Source of the DNA: Favolaschia claudopus
Taxonomy: Eukaryota; Basidiomycota; Agaricomycetes; Agaricales; Mycenaceae
Direction of reading: 5' to 3'
NCBI GenBank assembly: GCA_037176885.1
Contig: JAWWNJ010000003.1
Span: 558,001-622,000, forward strand
DNA length: 64,000 bases
Shown here: in pieces, positions 1 through 10,648 of the stretch
How the letters are laid out: the number at the start of each line of letters is the position of its first letter
Numbering within the stretch: position 1 is the first letter of the stretch
Program-made: the position numbers and the translations under genes
Notes under the pieces: model-generated
The model's input: the letters and a program-made list of their open reading frames with translations, nothing else
The model's database searches: none
Told to the model about the DNA's origin: nothing

Positions 1-95
1 ATGATTCCTGCCATACAGAGCACGGCAGCAGACGGCTGCGAGCAGCACACACAGAAGAGGAGGCACAGAGGTAAGAGAATGCTGCATCTGAGAGT

Positions 96-450
96 TCGGC
101 GTGCAGGTTGCAGCGGCCGGTGACAGAGCATGCGAACAGAATAAGCACTGCAGCACAGCGGCATACAGGCGAGATGGGCACTACGACACAGCGGTACGCA
201 GGCAAATGATGCTGCATCCGGAAACTCCGGCATGCAGGTTGCAGCGGCCCGCAACGGGGCATGCGAACAGAAAAGGCACTGCAGCACAGCGGCGTACAGG
301 CAAAATAGGTGCTGCAGCACAGCGGCATGCGAGCGAAATGGGCACTACGACACAGCGGTACGCAGGCAAATAATACCGCACCCGGAAATTCCGGCGTACG
401 GGTCGCAGCGGCCCGCAACGGAGCATGCGAACGAAATATTGAGCACTGCA
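96..450. repeat. Minisatellite with higher-order units
   Basis: Three related blocks start near 96, 226 and 388. Each has a shared core containing GCAGCGGCC followed by GCATGCGAAC. Between them lie shorter repeats built on CACAGCGG(C/T)A(T/C)(A/G)CAGGC. Long overlapping ORFs on both strands here follow from the repeat period and have no domain, so I do not call genes. Confidence 0.75.
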
Positions 451-589
451 GAGTGCGAATTGCAGCATACAGGCTGGAATCTTCGCAGTTCGAACCTGAA
501 GACAAGACCACAGCAAAAGAGAATGTAGAGGCAAAATGGATAACATACCGAACAATACTGGGCTGGGGGCAAACAGCGGCGCAGAGGCA

Positions 590-681
590 CAAAATAATAT
601 GGCACGGAGGCACGAAATGAATTGGTGCAAAGGCACACGAGATAAATTGGTGCAAAGGCACAAAAATAAACTGGTGCAAAG
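590..681. repeat. Short degenerate tandem repeat
   Basis: Imperfect repeats of a unit around AAATTGGTGCAAAGGCAC run directly up to the first base of the LTR at 682. They differ from the minisatellite upstream. Confidence 0.55.
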
Positions 682-883
682 TGTAACGGATCTACCGCTC
701 GCATCAGCTTGCGGCGAGATTTGCCCGAGTCGTTGCCAAGACTCGTATACACAGCCTCCGATTTTCTGTATAAGTAGTTAGGTTCTGTCGTAGATAGCTT
801 TCCTTAGGTCAATCTAGGACTTACCCCAGTTCTTTGCTTGGTCCCTGTGTGCCGGAATTCGACGTCCCTTCGCTTCCGTCACA
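682..883 (+). repeat. Left LTR of the gag-only element
   Basis: 202 bp, starts TGTAACGGATCTACCGC and ends TTCCGTCACA. It carries a segment of about 20 bp (CCAGTTCTTTGCTTGG region) that the right LTR lacks. Confidence 0.75.
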
Positions 884-959
884 TCTTTTGAACTTAACAA
901 GCTCCTAGTAGACTGTCGACACACTTGACCACGCTTACCCCCGACCCCTCCTCTCTGAT

Positions 960-2767
960 TTGTGCTCGACATCGACCCAGATGACTGATCCTGGCCGCGC
1001 TCGGAGTCGCTACCCGCTCCGCTCTCATGCGCGTGTCCCTGTTCCCGGACCTGGAATGTCTGTACTGAGACCTGTTAGCGCTGCCAACTCCCTGAGTCTC
1101 CGCTCTGAGACTCACCGACCGGAGATTCGTGCCTCTTCGACAAAGTCACGCCCCGTTTCCCCCGACCTACTGTACTATTACGATCGGTTGTTCACTGGGT
1201 GTCACCCGTCACCCAAATCGTTCACCGGACAAGTCGTTCACATCACGGCAATCACGACAAACTTTCTATATATGGAAGGCCGGCCCTTCTCGGCAAGTGC
1301 CGGCCGAATTTTTTTTTGCGATTTTGTGGCCCTTTTTGGGCCGAAAAACTCCCCGTCACCCGTCACCCTGTTCAAAATTGTTCAGTTCACGAAGCGGCGT
1401 CACGCATAACGTGAACAACCGATCGTAATAGTACAGTTTTGTACAGTCGGGCGGTATCGGGTGGACGACCTTCCTCTCGTCTGGATACGCCGCTGCCTTC
1501 GGGTAGCCATCACCTTTGGGTGTCGAACCGTTGCCTCTGGGCAACGAGACCTCATCGTCGATACACTCGACGCATACCGAGCTCTCTGGGCCCGTATTGA
1601 CCTCTGCCGTGGATTGGGGGATGCTCAAGGAGGGTGTTGCTATGTCTCGCATGGCAACACCCGTTCGTCAGCGCGCATCGTTCCCGGCAGCTTCATCGAG
1701 CGCACGCTCCGCAATGCCGACCGTGTAGACGGTTCACAAACCCCATCCGAACCATCCGACTCTTCTGGCTCAGATTCTGAGTCGTCAGATGGATCAGGGC
1801 CGGGGAGGTCTCACGCAACACGGCACCGTCGCAAGCGACGTTCCTCGAGAAGGAGTAGAAATTCTCGTACTAAGAAAGATCGAATGATTCTGAAGCCCAT
1901 TCCTCCCAGAGAATACGATGGCTCACCTGATACCGTCGCAGATTTGTGAAAGAAGAATCCAACTATGTCAAAGTTGGAAAAGTGCCCGTTGATGAACGTG
2001 TCTTCTACTTGTCATATCGTGCTCTTGAGTACTACAACAGCAAGGTTGAGAACGACGATAAAGTGTGGTCTTTGAGTGATTTCTTCTGGGGATTATTCAA
2101 CTTTTGTTTCCCTGTGAATTATCGCGAGAAGCAACGCACATTGTTGGGCCTTTGCGTTCAACGGAATAAATCGGTTTTGGTTCATAAAGCCGAATGGGAA
2201 CGAATCTTCAACACAATTGGGCTCGAAGCCAATCAGGAGAAGGTTGTTATGTTTTGGCGTAGCCTCAACGCCAACATCCGGAAAGAGATGTTTCGTGACA
2301 AACTTGATCCTGAGATTTCTACTTGGGCTGAAGTTACCGCTGGCGCCGAGAGCGCCGAGATTATCGTCAACGTTGACGAACCCGATGACTCGATAGAAAA
2401 TACTGGGCCGAGTAACCTGAAACCTCGGACCAGACCCGATGAACCCAAATTGGAAACAGATGTGAACGAGAAACGTCGTACCGGAGGGCGCGTTATCTCG
2501 GTTTCCAGCGCTGAACCCGAACCTCCCAAGTCGAAATCTCGTGACAACGGCGGCCAATTGTCTGCCAAGAAGCGCAATGAATACCTTGCAGCCGGGTTGT
2601 GCTTTAATTGCGGGGTGCATGGACACCTTTCCCGCAACTGTCCTGAATTGAACACAATGGTTTCCAAAGGTAAACCTCCTGGATTTGCGTCTCATGCTGT
2701 GGATTTCGAGATAACGGCTGATCGCGATGCTCTTTTGGAGAGCACGGAAGTTCTTGAACACTTCTAA
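960..2767 (+). pseudogene. Gag of LTR element, interrupted and frameshifted
   Basis: The N-terminal part starts near 979 (Met-Thr-Asp-Pro) and runs to about 1168, where a MITE is inserted. The frame resumes at about 1450 and continues through a Ser/Asp/Glu-rich and Arg-rich linker to 1949. A one-base shift at about 1945 moves the frame into the segment 1946-2767. That segment holds the gag helical region and, near its C-terminus, a canonical zinc knuckle CFNCGVHGHLSRNC (C-x2-C-x4-H-x4-C) that would bind RNA in the capsid. The gag protein packages element RNA into cytoplasmic particles. With two breaks this copy cannot make full-length protein. Confidence 0.75.
1169..1437. mobile_element. MITE with 27 bp TIRs inside gag
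   Basis: The ends are exact inverted repeats of 27 bp (ACTGTACTATTACGATCGGT at the left end and its complement at the right). The element has no coding potential and interrupts the gag frame. I could not define a convincing target duplication, so the superfamily is open. Confidence 0.75.
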
Positions 2768-2947
2768 ATTCGCACGATTTCCTTCCTCGACATCATCGAA
2801 ATGGTCGTCGAGGAGGGCGAGGATACCCAGAATGGTTGATTTTGATTTTTCGAAGACCATTTCGGACATTGAATTGATTTTGAACAAGTTTATTTATATT
2901 TCTGACTAGATATTGAGCTCGTCGTGGTCGACGATCTGGAGGGCGGA

Positions 2948-3129
2948 TGTGACGGATCTACCGCTCGCATCAGCTCGCGGCGAGATTTGCCCGAGTCGTT
3001 GCCAAGACTCAATGCACAGCCTCCACTTTCTAGTATAAGTAGTTAGCTGATTGTCGTAGATTCCTTTCCCTTGGTCAATCTAGGACTTACCTGTGTGCCG
3101 GAATTCGACGTCCCTTCGCTTCCGTCACA
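2948..3129 (+). repeat. Right LTR of the gag-only element
   Basis: 182 bp, starts TGTGACGGATCTACCGC and ends TTCCGTCACA. It is preceded by the purine-rich GGAGGGCGGA. Confidence 0.75.
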
Positions 3130-4540
3130 GCGGGTAGTCCGACGATTATCTTCATGGTGCGCAATCAGCCGAGGAAGTAATCTAAAGATCATTTTACACG
3201 TACTTCGCGGCCGTGCGGGATTCGGGTTTTGATTGTGTTGGCGTGTACGATTGCGTGTCCCTTCAGGCCGGGCTTGTGCGGAATTAATGACTTTGAGACA
3301 CCGACTACAAAGAGATAACTCACCACCAGCAGCGGCAGCACCCTGTTGTGTTGCAGATGGGGTAGGGAGACCGTTGTGGATGGCCTGAGGAGCGAGACTT
3401 TTCAAGCCTCTTAAACTGAAGAATAAAACCGACTTACCTGTAATACTCGAGAGTTGCGCGCAGTCGGTGGAGGATCTGTAGAACAGAAAAGGATGTTAGA
3501 AGTAGATACCAATGAATATTGAATCACAGCCAAGGGGGCACCGGCATTCTAGAAAAATATATAGGGCCGTTTTTTTCTTTTCCGACCTCTAGGCTGGACT
3601 AACTAACTACGTAAGCACTATATACGGCAATATATTCCCACGGTTAAGTCGCCGGACTGCGTTGACCTGAAGTTCATCACACAAATAAATTTATTGAAGG
3701 GCCAGTTACTGTTCTATTGTCTTGGGAAGAGTATCCAGACCAATCTGGATGCTTACATCCTTCTTTAGAAGGCAAAACATGGCAACATCAGGTTGACAGT
3801 TGGTTGACAGCTCCACCAAACAAAGCCACATTGAGACTGACTACAGAGGAGTAGCACTATATCCGCTGAAAAGCTACATGTAGAGCTCAAACACAGTGCT
3901 TCTCACTCAAACAGACTACCAGAAGCTCATTCGCGCCCACAAACTGGGGGGTCGATTTTTTTTTTCTCCGGCCTGACGGCCGGACTAACTAACCAGCCCT
4001 TAGTCGCCGGTTAGATTGCCGGTGCCCCCTTGATCACAGCGCACCGACATCCATTCTCGCAGCCTTCTCCGCACTTGCCCTTTGAGCCAGTGATCTGTTC
4101 GAAGAAGCTTGCGGTGTAGGCGCCGGACGGTTTTCGCGCGCTCTTTGGTGCCTTCTGATTTGACCAAAAGAACGGGCGCTAGGAGCGGCGGCGGAATTTG
4201 GGCGGCATATTTTCATCATGCTGAGCAGGGACGCGTCTGCGGCGGGGGCTGCCTTCATTGATTTCACGTAAGTCGCGTTGAATCTGTCGTCGTTGTTGAT
4301 GCCTTTGCGGCGTTGTCGGAGGGGTTAATAAGTTCCTAGAAACATTGAGCCTACAATGGAGCGAGGGGAGGATTGACATGTACATTGCTGCTAGGTGAAG
4401 ACAAAGAGACACAGATGAAAGGCTTTGAGATCACACAAAAGAGTTAAAGAAACACGTTTATTGGAGGTGAGGCTACGGTGGTACAGCTACATTGCCAGTG
4501 GGGCGAGTGGAGCGTTGTGGAGCGGAGGTTGGAAGACGCG
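3130..4540 (-). mobile_element. Inverted Helitron-associated remnant
   Basis: Read on the minus strand, this stretch matches 16036-17015 on the plus strand in several blocks. The shared blocks include a basic, Arg/Gln-rich coding-like piece (about 4034-4320 here), splice-like junctions, and a block ending near the Pif1-like helicase fragment of the other copy. It is cut by the LTR element at 3129 and carries a MITE at 3531-4032. No intact ORF remains. The Helitron assignment rests on the helicase fragment adjoining the other copy, so it is indirect. Confidence 0.5.
3531..4032. mobile_element. hAT-type MITE with 8 bp target duplication
   Basis: Terminal inverted repeats CAAGGGGGCACCGGCA flank the element. 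An 8 bp duplication ATCACAGC lies immediately outside on both sides (3523-3530 and 4033-4040), the size typical of hAT elements. An imperfect direct repeat of about 40 bp containing GGACTAACTAAC occurs near both ends in the same orientation. The homologous Helitron remnant at 16 kb lacks this insertion. Confidence 0.85.
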
Positions 4541-5250
4541 AGACAGCAGCGGAGTTGTGGAGGCCCCGGGAAGGCTTATGAATTATGTCTGTGGAGAGCC
4601 TGGCGAATTCAAGTTTTCAAGTTGCGAAAAGAGCGAGAGGAAAGAGAGAAAAGAGGGAGACTCACTATGTATTCCGCACCCTGTTCCCCAAATTTGAGGC
4701 CTCCAACGCGGCTGTAGCTCTCAGGAATGCGCGGGGAAATCTTGATTTCTATGTCTTGTTTAGGCAAATCAGCAGTATTCAAGATAAGGCAAGAGCTATG
4801 TCCTTTCGGAGCAACTGCCTCCCTGGGACATAATCCAGCCAATCAAATTCAAGATCTCCTCAGAAGAACCCTCGACAAGGCCGATGGACCTCTTTCGGCG
4901 TTGATTTCACTTCAATGTTGCTTCCATGACCTCCATTTCCCTTCATAAATTGTGCTGCATCACTGTATTCTCTCTGAACCAATATATAATAGCTGCTATA
5001 TCAAAATTCTTTGCACCATGGGGCATAGTACAAGCCCAAATCAAAAGTTCAAATGATGTTGCCATGTTGGAAAATAGCGAGTGCATTGAGTCAGACACAT
5101 CGTAGGAAAGTATGTGAAAGTATTTAATGATTGTTTATGGAGCAAAAATACCAGCCTATTCCTACGACCTCTTAGGCACGGTTCATTGTGTGGCAGAGAT
5201 GTTGTTCCCGCTGCCAAGTCAAGCAGATCCAAGTCTTCCGCACTTCAAAT
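4541..5250. other. No gene recognised
   Basis: Several overlapping ORFs of 70-90 codons on both strands, none with a recognisable domain. Probably decayed repeat sequence. Confidence 0.5.
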
Positions 5251-5525
5251 CTAAATAGATTGGGCTGGACCAAATCAGAGATCTCGAGAAAGCCAGATGA
5301 ACATAACGAAAAACACGCAACTGCTCTCCAAAGACAAAGTTGCCATTGAAATTCAGGTTTACAGACAGCTCGGCAACGTGCAATTTGATCCATATTTGTG
5401 TACTCAACTGCATGTTGAACCCATTGAACAACCTCGTCCTCCGTGACGAACTCTCTAAATAGATTGGGCTGGACCAAATCAGAGATCTCGAGAAAGCCAG
5501 ATGAACATAACGAAAAACACGCAAC
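5251..5525. repeat. 71 bp direct repeat, two copies
   Basis: An identical 71 bp sequence starting CTAAATAGATTGGGCTGG occurs at 5251-5321 and 5455-5525, 204 bp apart. On the minus strand the repeat gives a duplicated peptide in overlapping ORFs of about 100-119 codons (5172-5531) that I do not recognise. Confidence 0.8.
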
Positions 5526-5915
5526 AGACAAAGTGGATTCCCAGCTAAGCTACCGGATCAAGCTCGGAGGCGGATAGGCTAGCAGAGCTGCCGCCGAAAG
5601 AAATCAGGACCAGTACATTCCCTGCCGCCTTTTGGTCACGAAGACATGCCGGTGCTGAGGTTGTAGGGTCGAAGATGAGCGGCCGGGGTGGGGTGGATTC
5701 TGGGTTGGGGAAAGGCAATTGGATAGGAATGAGCCAGACTCCTGGGCATTCTTGTTCTCCCGATGTTCTTTCTAGGTCCGCCGCGCATAGTCGAGGTCGA
5801 CGCGTCGACGCGACAAGCTGCAGATTGATTTATATCACGGAACTTGATGGATCAACTCGGATCATTTGAGTATGCCTAATTCGGACATAACCCTCCACAG
5901 ACTTGATTGATGAGC
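5526..5915. other. No gene recognised
   Basis: No coding family, tandem repeat or TIR was found in this stretch. Confidence 0.5.
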
Positions 5916-6225
5916 CCCCGGGAAGCTCCTGCAAAGGATGGTCCCAAAAAGTAGCTTTTTCAGGGCCAAAATTCGCGAAACCCTTGTCCGAAAAGTGGCT
6001 TTTTGAGGCTCAAAATCCGCGAGCCCTGTCCGTAAAGTGGCTTTTTCAGGCCAAATTTGAAGGAAAATTGACCAAAATCACGACATCCTCTGATTGCATC
6101 ATCGGCGCCGACGGCCGGTGAATTTTCACGTGATAAGGCCTGTCCGAAAAGGGCCAAAATTCGCCAAAACGAGAGGCCAAAATCGCGGAATTTTCGGGAC
6201 CATCCTTTGCAGGAGCTTCCCGGGG
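5916..6225. mobile_element. MITE with 30 bp TIRs
   Basis: Exact 30 bp inverted ends (beginning CCCCGGGAAGCTCCTGCAAA). The interior repeats a motif like GTCCGAAAAGTGGCTTTTT several times. The right TIR overlaps the start of the 1.4 kb duplicated block at 6203. No clear target duplication was found. Confidence 0.75.
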
Positions 6226-7619
6226 CCTAGTTGTGGTTTAGTGTTTGGCAGCGGACAGATGACGTTGGTGGGGCGTTCGGGTGTTCCCGGGACCCAATTC
6301 ACGTTTGTCCAGAGTCAAGATCCTGACGACATAGTTGGTGGGGCGGTTGACGGGATTGTGGGGCCTTTGGCCAATACGAATGAAGGGAAGACAAATTGTG
6401 TTGGCTGGTTTGTCTGGCAGGGACCGGGGGTGCTCAATTGTAATATAGACTAGCAGTGAGCCCATGCTTCGCCATGGGATTCCGCTCTTCTGCCCCAGGT
6501 GCCAGTGCCGATCGTCGCCGACCTTCGGTCGACTCCTCGCGGCCCCGTGTGCGAGCTCACTCCATCTCAAATGGCTTGGTTTCCTACATACATATAGTGA
6601 ATACAATGCAAAAATCTCATCAGCCGTTTACAATGTTGAAATGCCTGAGGAAATTTGTTGCCATCCAAGCATAAATGCCTCGCCGAACCTCATCCTCATA
6701 CCGAAGCATCCTACTTCGGTAACTTTCCCGATATCGGTCATTGCGGCGAGGCTGATTGACATCGTATTCGTGGTCGAGGGCTTGATCTAAGGACTGAGTC
6801 GGATCTGTGACGAACAAAACAGTAAGCTAGACAATACAGCTCCAATTGGGTGGACGCGTACCGCATTCAGGAGATAACTTTAACCTTTGTTCCCCTTGTT
6901 CAACTTTCCGCCTTAGCGTTTGCGCTCGAGACCTATGACAACCTTTATATCCCTCGATGTCCAATAGATCCTCAATTTCACCAGCGAGCTCTCGTTGCCG
7001 ACGTGCTCGTTGAGCCAATGATCGTGGCAAGTTTACAGGCCTTACAATGCCTGACTGTGCCCCTCAGATCAGTGTGAAGTCCTCAGATCGCAAGTCTCGC
7101 GTACCAAACGACCATCGTTCTCTTTTTCCTTTGCTTCTCTCTTCCTTCGTCTCTTTTGGCCCGCCGAACGCCGTTCAGACTCGGACTAAGGAAAATTTAC
7201 TTTTGAACGGGTCCGGCACGACATCTTGCTGAATTGCTGACCTGATTCCGACTCTTCCCTGAAACAGGATTCGCTCTGATCTCCACAGGTGCACCACTGA
7301 CTGCACTCAGCTCGCCGAGATTCCCCTCGCGCTCCATTGTTCTGCTAAGCAAAAAGGGCTCCGGCTGAGTCATAGAGGGCGTCTTGGGCAGCAGTGGGCG
7401 AAGACGACTCGTTGTGGCGGGCATGGTTGAGCATCGAGTGAATCGACATCGTGCAGAGAGACGGGTGGAGCACGCGGGCACGAACTCAACATCTCGACAA
7501 AATGACGCACCAGTGGGGCGGTTCACGGCATTTTGTTAGCGGTCAGCCAATACAAATGTCCCTTTCGTTTGTCTTGTCTTGTCCCACCCAGACACAGAGT
7601 CTTTGGTCCTTATATAGAT
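6203..7619. repeat. 1.4 kb duplicated block, copy A
   Basis: Matches 17723-19124. The first 840 bp differ at three positions by my line-by-line comparison, with further substitutions and small indels after about 7060. The reading frames in the block (for example 6238-6606 and 6620-7030, minus strand) are conserved between copies but have no domain I recognise and no gene structure I can defend. The block starts inside the right TIR of the 5916-6225 MITE. It ends at a mariner-type MITE remnant (7618). Confidence 0.85.
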
Positions 7620-7665
7620 GCCGTTCCCTGCCAAAAAAGGAACCGTGATGTGATGCTTGGCACTG
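7618..7665 (-). mobile_element. Terminal remnant of CAGTGCCAAGC mariner-type MITE
   Basis: About 48 bp identical to one end of the MITE family at 10077-10646 and 39693-40250. It ends GCTTGGCACTG followed by TA. The rest of the element is missing. Confidence 0.8.
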
Positions 7666-7670
7666 TAGTA

Positions 7671-8638
7671 CCTCGACTCAGGCTACTATAACTGGATCCT
7701 GGACCCACTCTTCCCCATCGTCCTGTCGCTGCTTTCACGGGTTTGCCTCGGCCAGCAACTGCTTCTGTTCAACAAGCGCGTCAGTCTTCGATTAAACGCA
7801 ACTTGCACGGATCTGGCGCCGGTTCCTCCAGAGCTTCTGCCGCCGGTTCCTCTAGAGTTTCTGCCGTCTCATCCAGCCCTACCTCTTCCAATAAGCAGCG
7901 CAAATCTGGCCCGCCCCGCTCGTTCACTGATACCCCGGCTTCCATCCCCGCGTTGAATGACTTTGCTGCTGTGACTGCTGTGACTGCCGCGACCTGTCAC
8001 CTCGGCAACCATCTGGTGTGGTATTTTTTACCCAAAGTAGTGCGTGTTTATTATATCAGCGTTTGAACTATCTACTGATCCAGATATACTGTGCTCTCCA
8101 GCTCGACAACTCGGACTTCAACGATACTCTTGATCTTTCTCCGCGTTATTTCTGGAAGAGCGCGGAGGAGATCGAGAACGTTCAAACCGCTCTCCAAACT
8201 GCCGGCTTGGTTTTCAATGTCGACGTTTCGACGACCGGTCCGATCTTCGAGGCTATCGAGCTCGGATTCCGGGATCATTGTGCTACCAACAACATCGATT
8301 ACGTTGCTCCAACCCTCGTTGCTGCTATTCCGAGTCCCAACACGATGTCTTACGTCCTACCTGGTCCGCGTGGGCGGTGAGTGAATTCCTCTTGCACCTT
8401 GTGTTTACAACCTATGTATTTATGACTGCTCGCCTAAAGTGCCAACGGTCGAACCTGGGTTGAAGATCTCAAGTCACTCACCCGTTTCACATTCACCTTG
8501 CAGTCTCTCCGGAGCGCCCCATACAGTCATACTGAAGCCCCTCGTCTCCGCAATCTGTTTGCACCGATCGACTGCTTATTTGGGCCCACCAGTCGGCTCC
8601 CTAACTATGTGCTTCCTCACCGCTGCTTTGAGATTTAG
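7671..8638 (+). pseudogene. Spliced gene fragment of unknown family, truncated at both ends
   Basis: Three exons join in one frame: about 7692-8015, 8102-8376 and 8440-8638, with introns 8016-8101 (GTGTGG...CTCCAG) and 8377-8439 (GTGAGT...TAAAG). The N-terminal part is Ser/Ala/Arg-rich and low in complexity. The C-terminal two thirds form a compact, folded-looking region with aromatic and acidic residues. I do not recognise the family. No ATG precedes the frame, because the 5' end abuts a MITE remnant at 7665. The stop codon at 8636 comes from a dispersed repeat that begins near 8629. It is therefore a relic of a once-functional gene. Coding potential and splice consistency are good, but function is unknown. 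Confidence 0.6.
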
Positions 8639-8715
8639 AAGGAACATGGGGTGGGTTTATGGGCAAAATTTTCATTTCAGAGAAAACGGAGTAACCCTAA
8701 CCTAGGGTTGGAAAA
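8629..8715 (+). repeat. Dispersed repeat, also the empty site of a MITE
   Basis: Matches 39656-39690 plus 40253-40305 on the plus strand, and part of 33179-33724 on the minus strand (landmarks GAGATTTAG(C/A)AGGA and CTAGGGTT). At 39693 the same sequence is split by a TA-flanked MITE, so this copy shows the pre-insertion state. Confidence 0.75.
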
Positions 8716-9786
8716 GCGCGAAATTTTTGCGGAAATTTTCAGAATTGTGTGTACCAAACTTGTGATTTTTGCGGTGAAAGTTGGTAAAGAAGCACTAGAT
8801 TGCTCTCCAATCGCCATAGATTCTCCTTAAATTGTGAATCATTTAGTTCAACATCATGGTTGGGTTCTTGTCGTGCGCTTGGGCTATTTGATGCGTTGAT
8901 GGGATCACAGACCCACCGGTTGACCACCGGCCCGTACCAAAAGCGCGAGGAAAAAATATTTTTTCAACTTTTCAAACTTATGAACCGGGGGATCTTTATT
9001 AATCAGGAAAAACCCAAATGCTATGTGGTACAACACCCCCCTACCAGGTTTCTATGGCGGTCTCCAGAGTGCCACATAGATCCCATAAATCTAGCTGAAT
9101 CAAATCTAGCTGAATCAAATCTAGCTGAATCTACTGCTATAACTTGGCTATAACCCTCCTCCTCCTCACTGCACTCAATCACTCTCTACAATCTTCGTCA
9201 AGATAGAACCGGTACGGTGCATCGGAGACCACGAGCAAGGTGCTGGGAAAGTGTACCAGAAGCTGGCCGAGATAGTTTAACTAGTCGCTCGAAGAGGGCT
9301 TGTGGTGGACCCGTCGCTGGTTTACACCGGTGTCTGAGCGTGCGCCACGGCAGTGTTCATGAAAAAGAAAAAAGGTGTATTACGGAGCCCGTAAGGGCTA
9401 TGGATACAAAGAAAGCATAAACGAGAGCTAAAAATTGCCCAGAATCCGTTCAAACGGTTTGGAAATAGATTTTATCGGAGTTTGCCCGCCCGTTTCCAAA
9501 ATTCTATGATGTCACGCATAACGCTGAGGCCGTTTCTGGTTTCCATGCGTAGCATTTCCAGTCACGCTCGAGGGTCTGTTTCACCCATACAAAGTGCTAC
9601 AGTATCCCTCTAGGGGGTTTACTCTACTCCATACAAATACGGTTGCCCCACGTGATTTCACCTTTTTGAGAAGATGCAGTCCGTTTGACCTGTATTTGAG
9701 AGAAAATAAAAAATCTGGCCCAACAGTTTTGTGCAAATACATCCTTAGGTCTTACCAATCAAATTATGGCTACGCACAGCAAGAAC
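8716..9786. other. No gene; short tandem repeat inside
   Basis: Three exact copies of the 15-mer AAATCTAGCTGAATC lie at 9087-9131. Otherwise only short ORFs without recognisable domains. A piece at 9604-9628 resembles the inverse of part of the 9795-9965 repeat. Confidence 0.5.
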
Positions 9787-9794
9787 TGGAGGAC

Positions 9795-9965
9795 TATGGT
9801 GCACATCGCATAAACACCACCAAACAGGAACGATATTTATCGCACCACATCAGAGCCTTCCCACGCCTGATCCTCTGGCCAAAACACTCCGATTAGATAG
9901 TAGACTAAACCCTCTAGAGGGATTTCTCATCCGCTCAAAACTCACAATAAATATATTTTCACGGC
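9795..9965 (+). repeat. Dispersed repeat family with TGGTGCG end, copy 1
   Basis: Shared with 24151-24320 (plus) and 30795-30952 (minus). Landmarks in order: AAACACCACCAAACAGGAAC, CTCTGGCCAAAACACTCC, CCTCTAGAGG and CTCAAAACT. Non-coding. Confidence 0.75.
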
Positions 9966-10076
9966 ATGGATTTGAGACATCACTGATACAATCAGTCAAT
10001 CACTCACGTGTGCTTACGACACATATCCTCTGTCACAGCTCCAGGCTGCCGGGAAGAAACCAACGCAGGCGGCATA

Positions 10077-10646
10077 CAGTGCCAAGCGCCACTTCTCCAA
10101 CACTGCTTTTTCGGGCGGAGAAAATTTTTGTAATTTATTTGGGATTTTATGAGGAAGGAAACCGACCAAAAGAATGCGTTTGGCGTTGAGAACTCACTTT
10201 TTCCCACGGTGTTTCACTTTTTTCGGGTCTGAAAAAAGTAAAATCATCATTTTGGCTCTGATTTTGGATGGATTGAGGCCAGATGTGTTCAGTTGTCATG
10301 CAGAAACCAAGAAAAAGTGGTAGCCGAGTCTGTACTGACTTACCTGGATGATCCGCCCAAGGCTGGCACGGCAAAGTCCGAGAAGCACGTGATCTTAACC
10401 CTAACCGATATGGCAATTTGATGATGGCATCAACCATCATTAGGGTTTGTTTCACTTTTTCGGAGGTGAAAACACAAAAACTTGTTCAATTGCCTTGCAA
10501 AGCACAAGATGGGTTGCTACACATCCATATAGATGTTCTACACTGTTTCGAAGTCGGATGGTGATGACGGCATAATGTAGTATCGAGTTTAACTTTTGAT
10601 GCCGTTCCCTGCCAAAAAAGGAACCGTGATGTGATGCTTGGCACTG
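10077..10646 (-). mobile_element. Tc1/mariner-type MITE (CAGTGCCAAGC family)
   Basis: 570 bp bounded by CAGTGCCAAGC and GCTTGGCACTG, with TA on each side (10075-10076 and 10647-10648), the target duplication expected for Tc1/mariner. It is nearly co-linear with 39693-40250 in inverse orientation. The right end lies against the start of the LINE ORF1 frame and may have truncated it. Confidence 0.9.
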
Positions 10647-10648
10647 TA

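Larger units (their letters stand above)
682..3129 (+). mobile_element. Gag-only LTR retrotransposon (Ty3/gypsy-like)
   Basis: Two direct repeats beginning TG and ending CA (682-883 and 2948-3129) bracket a gag-like reading frame with a CCHC zinc knuckle. A purine-rich stretch (GGAGGGCGGA) lies directly before the right repeat, as expected for a polypurine tract. No protease, reverse transcriptase, RNase H or integrase frame lies between the repeats, so the element could only move with enzymes from elsewhere. The flanking 5-mers (CAAAG, GCGGG) do not match, so the target duplication is lost or the ends recombined. The LTRs differ by an indel of about 20 bp and several substitutions, which points to an older insertion. 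Confidence 0.75.

Noticed and set aside
101..752. Overlapping ORFs of 80-160 codons on both strands
   Set aside because: They follow the period of the minisatellite, have biased low-complexity composition and no domain.
1169..1471. Possible 6 bp target duplication CGACCT around the gag MITE
   Set aside because: The second CGACCT lies 28 bp beyond the TIR end, so it does not bound the element.
2093..2887. 264-codon minus-strand ORF opposite gag
   Set aside because: It is a shadow of the gag frame, whose zinc knuckle lies on the plus strand.
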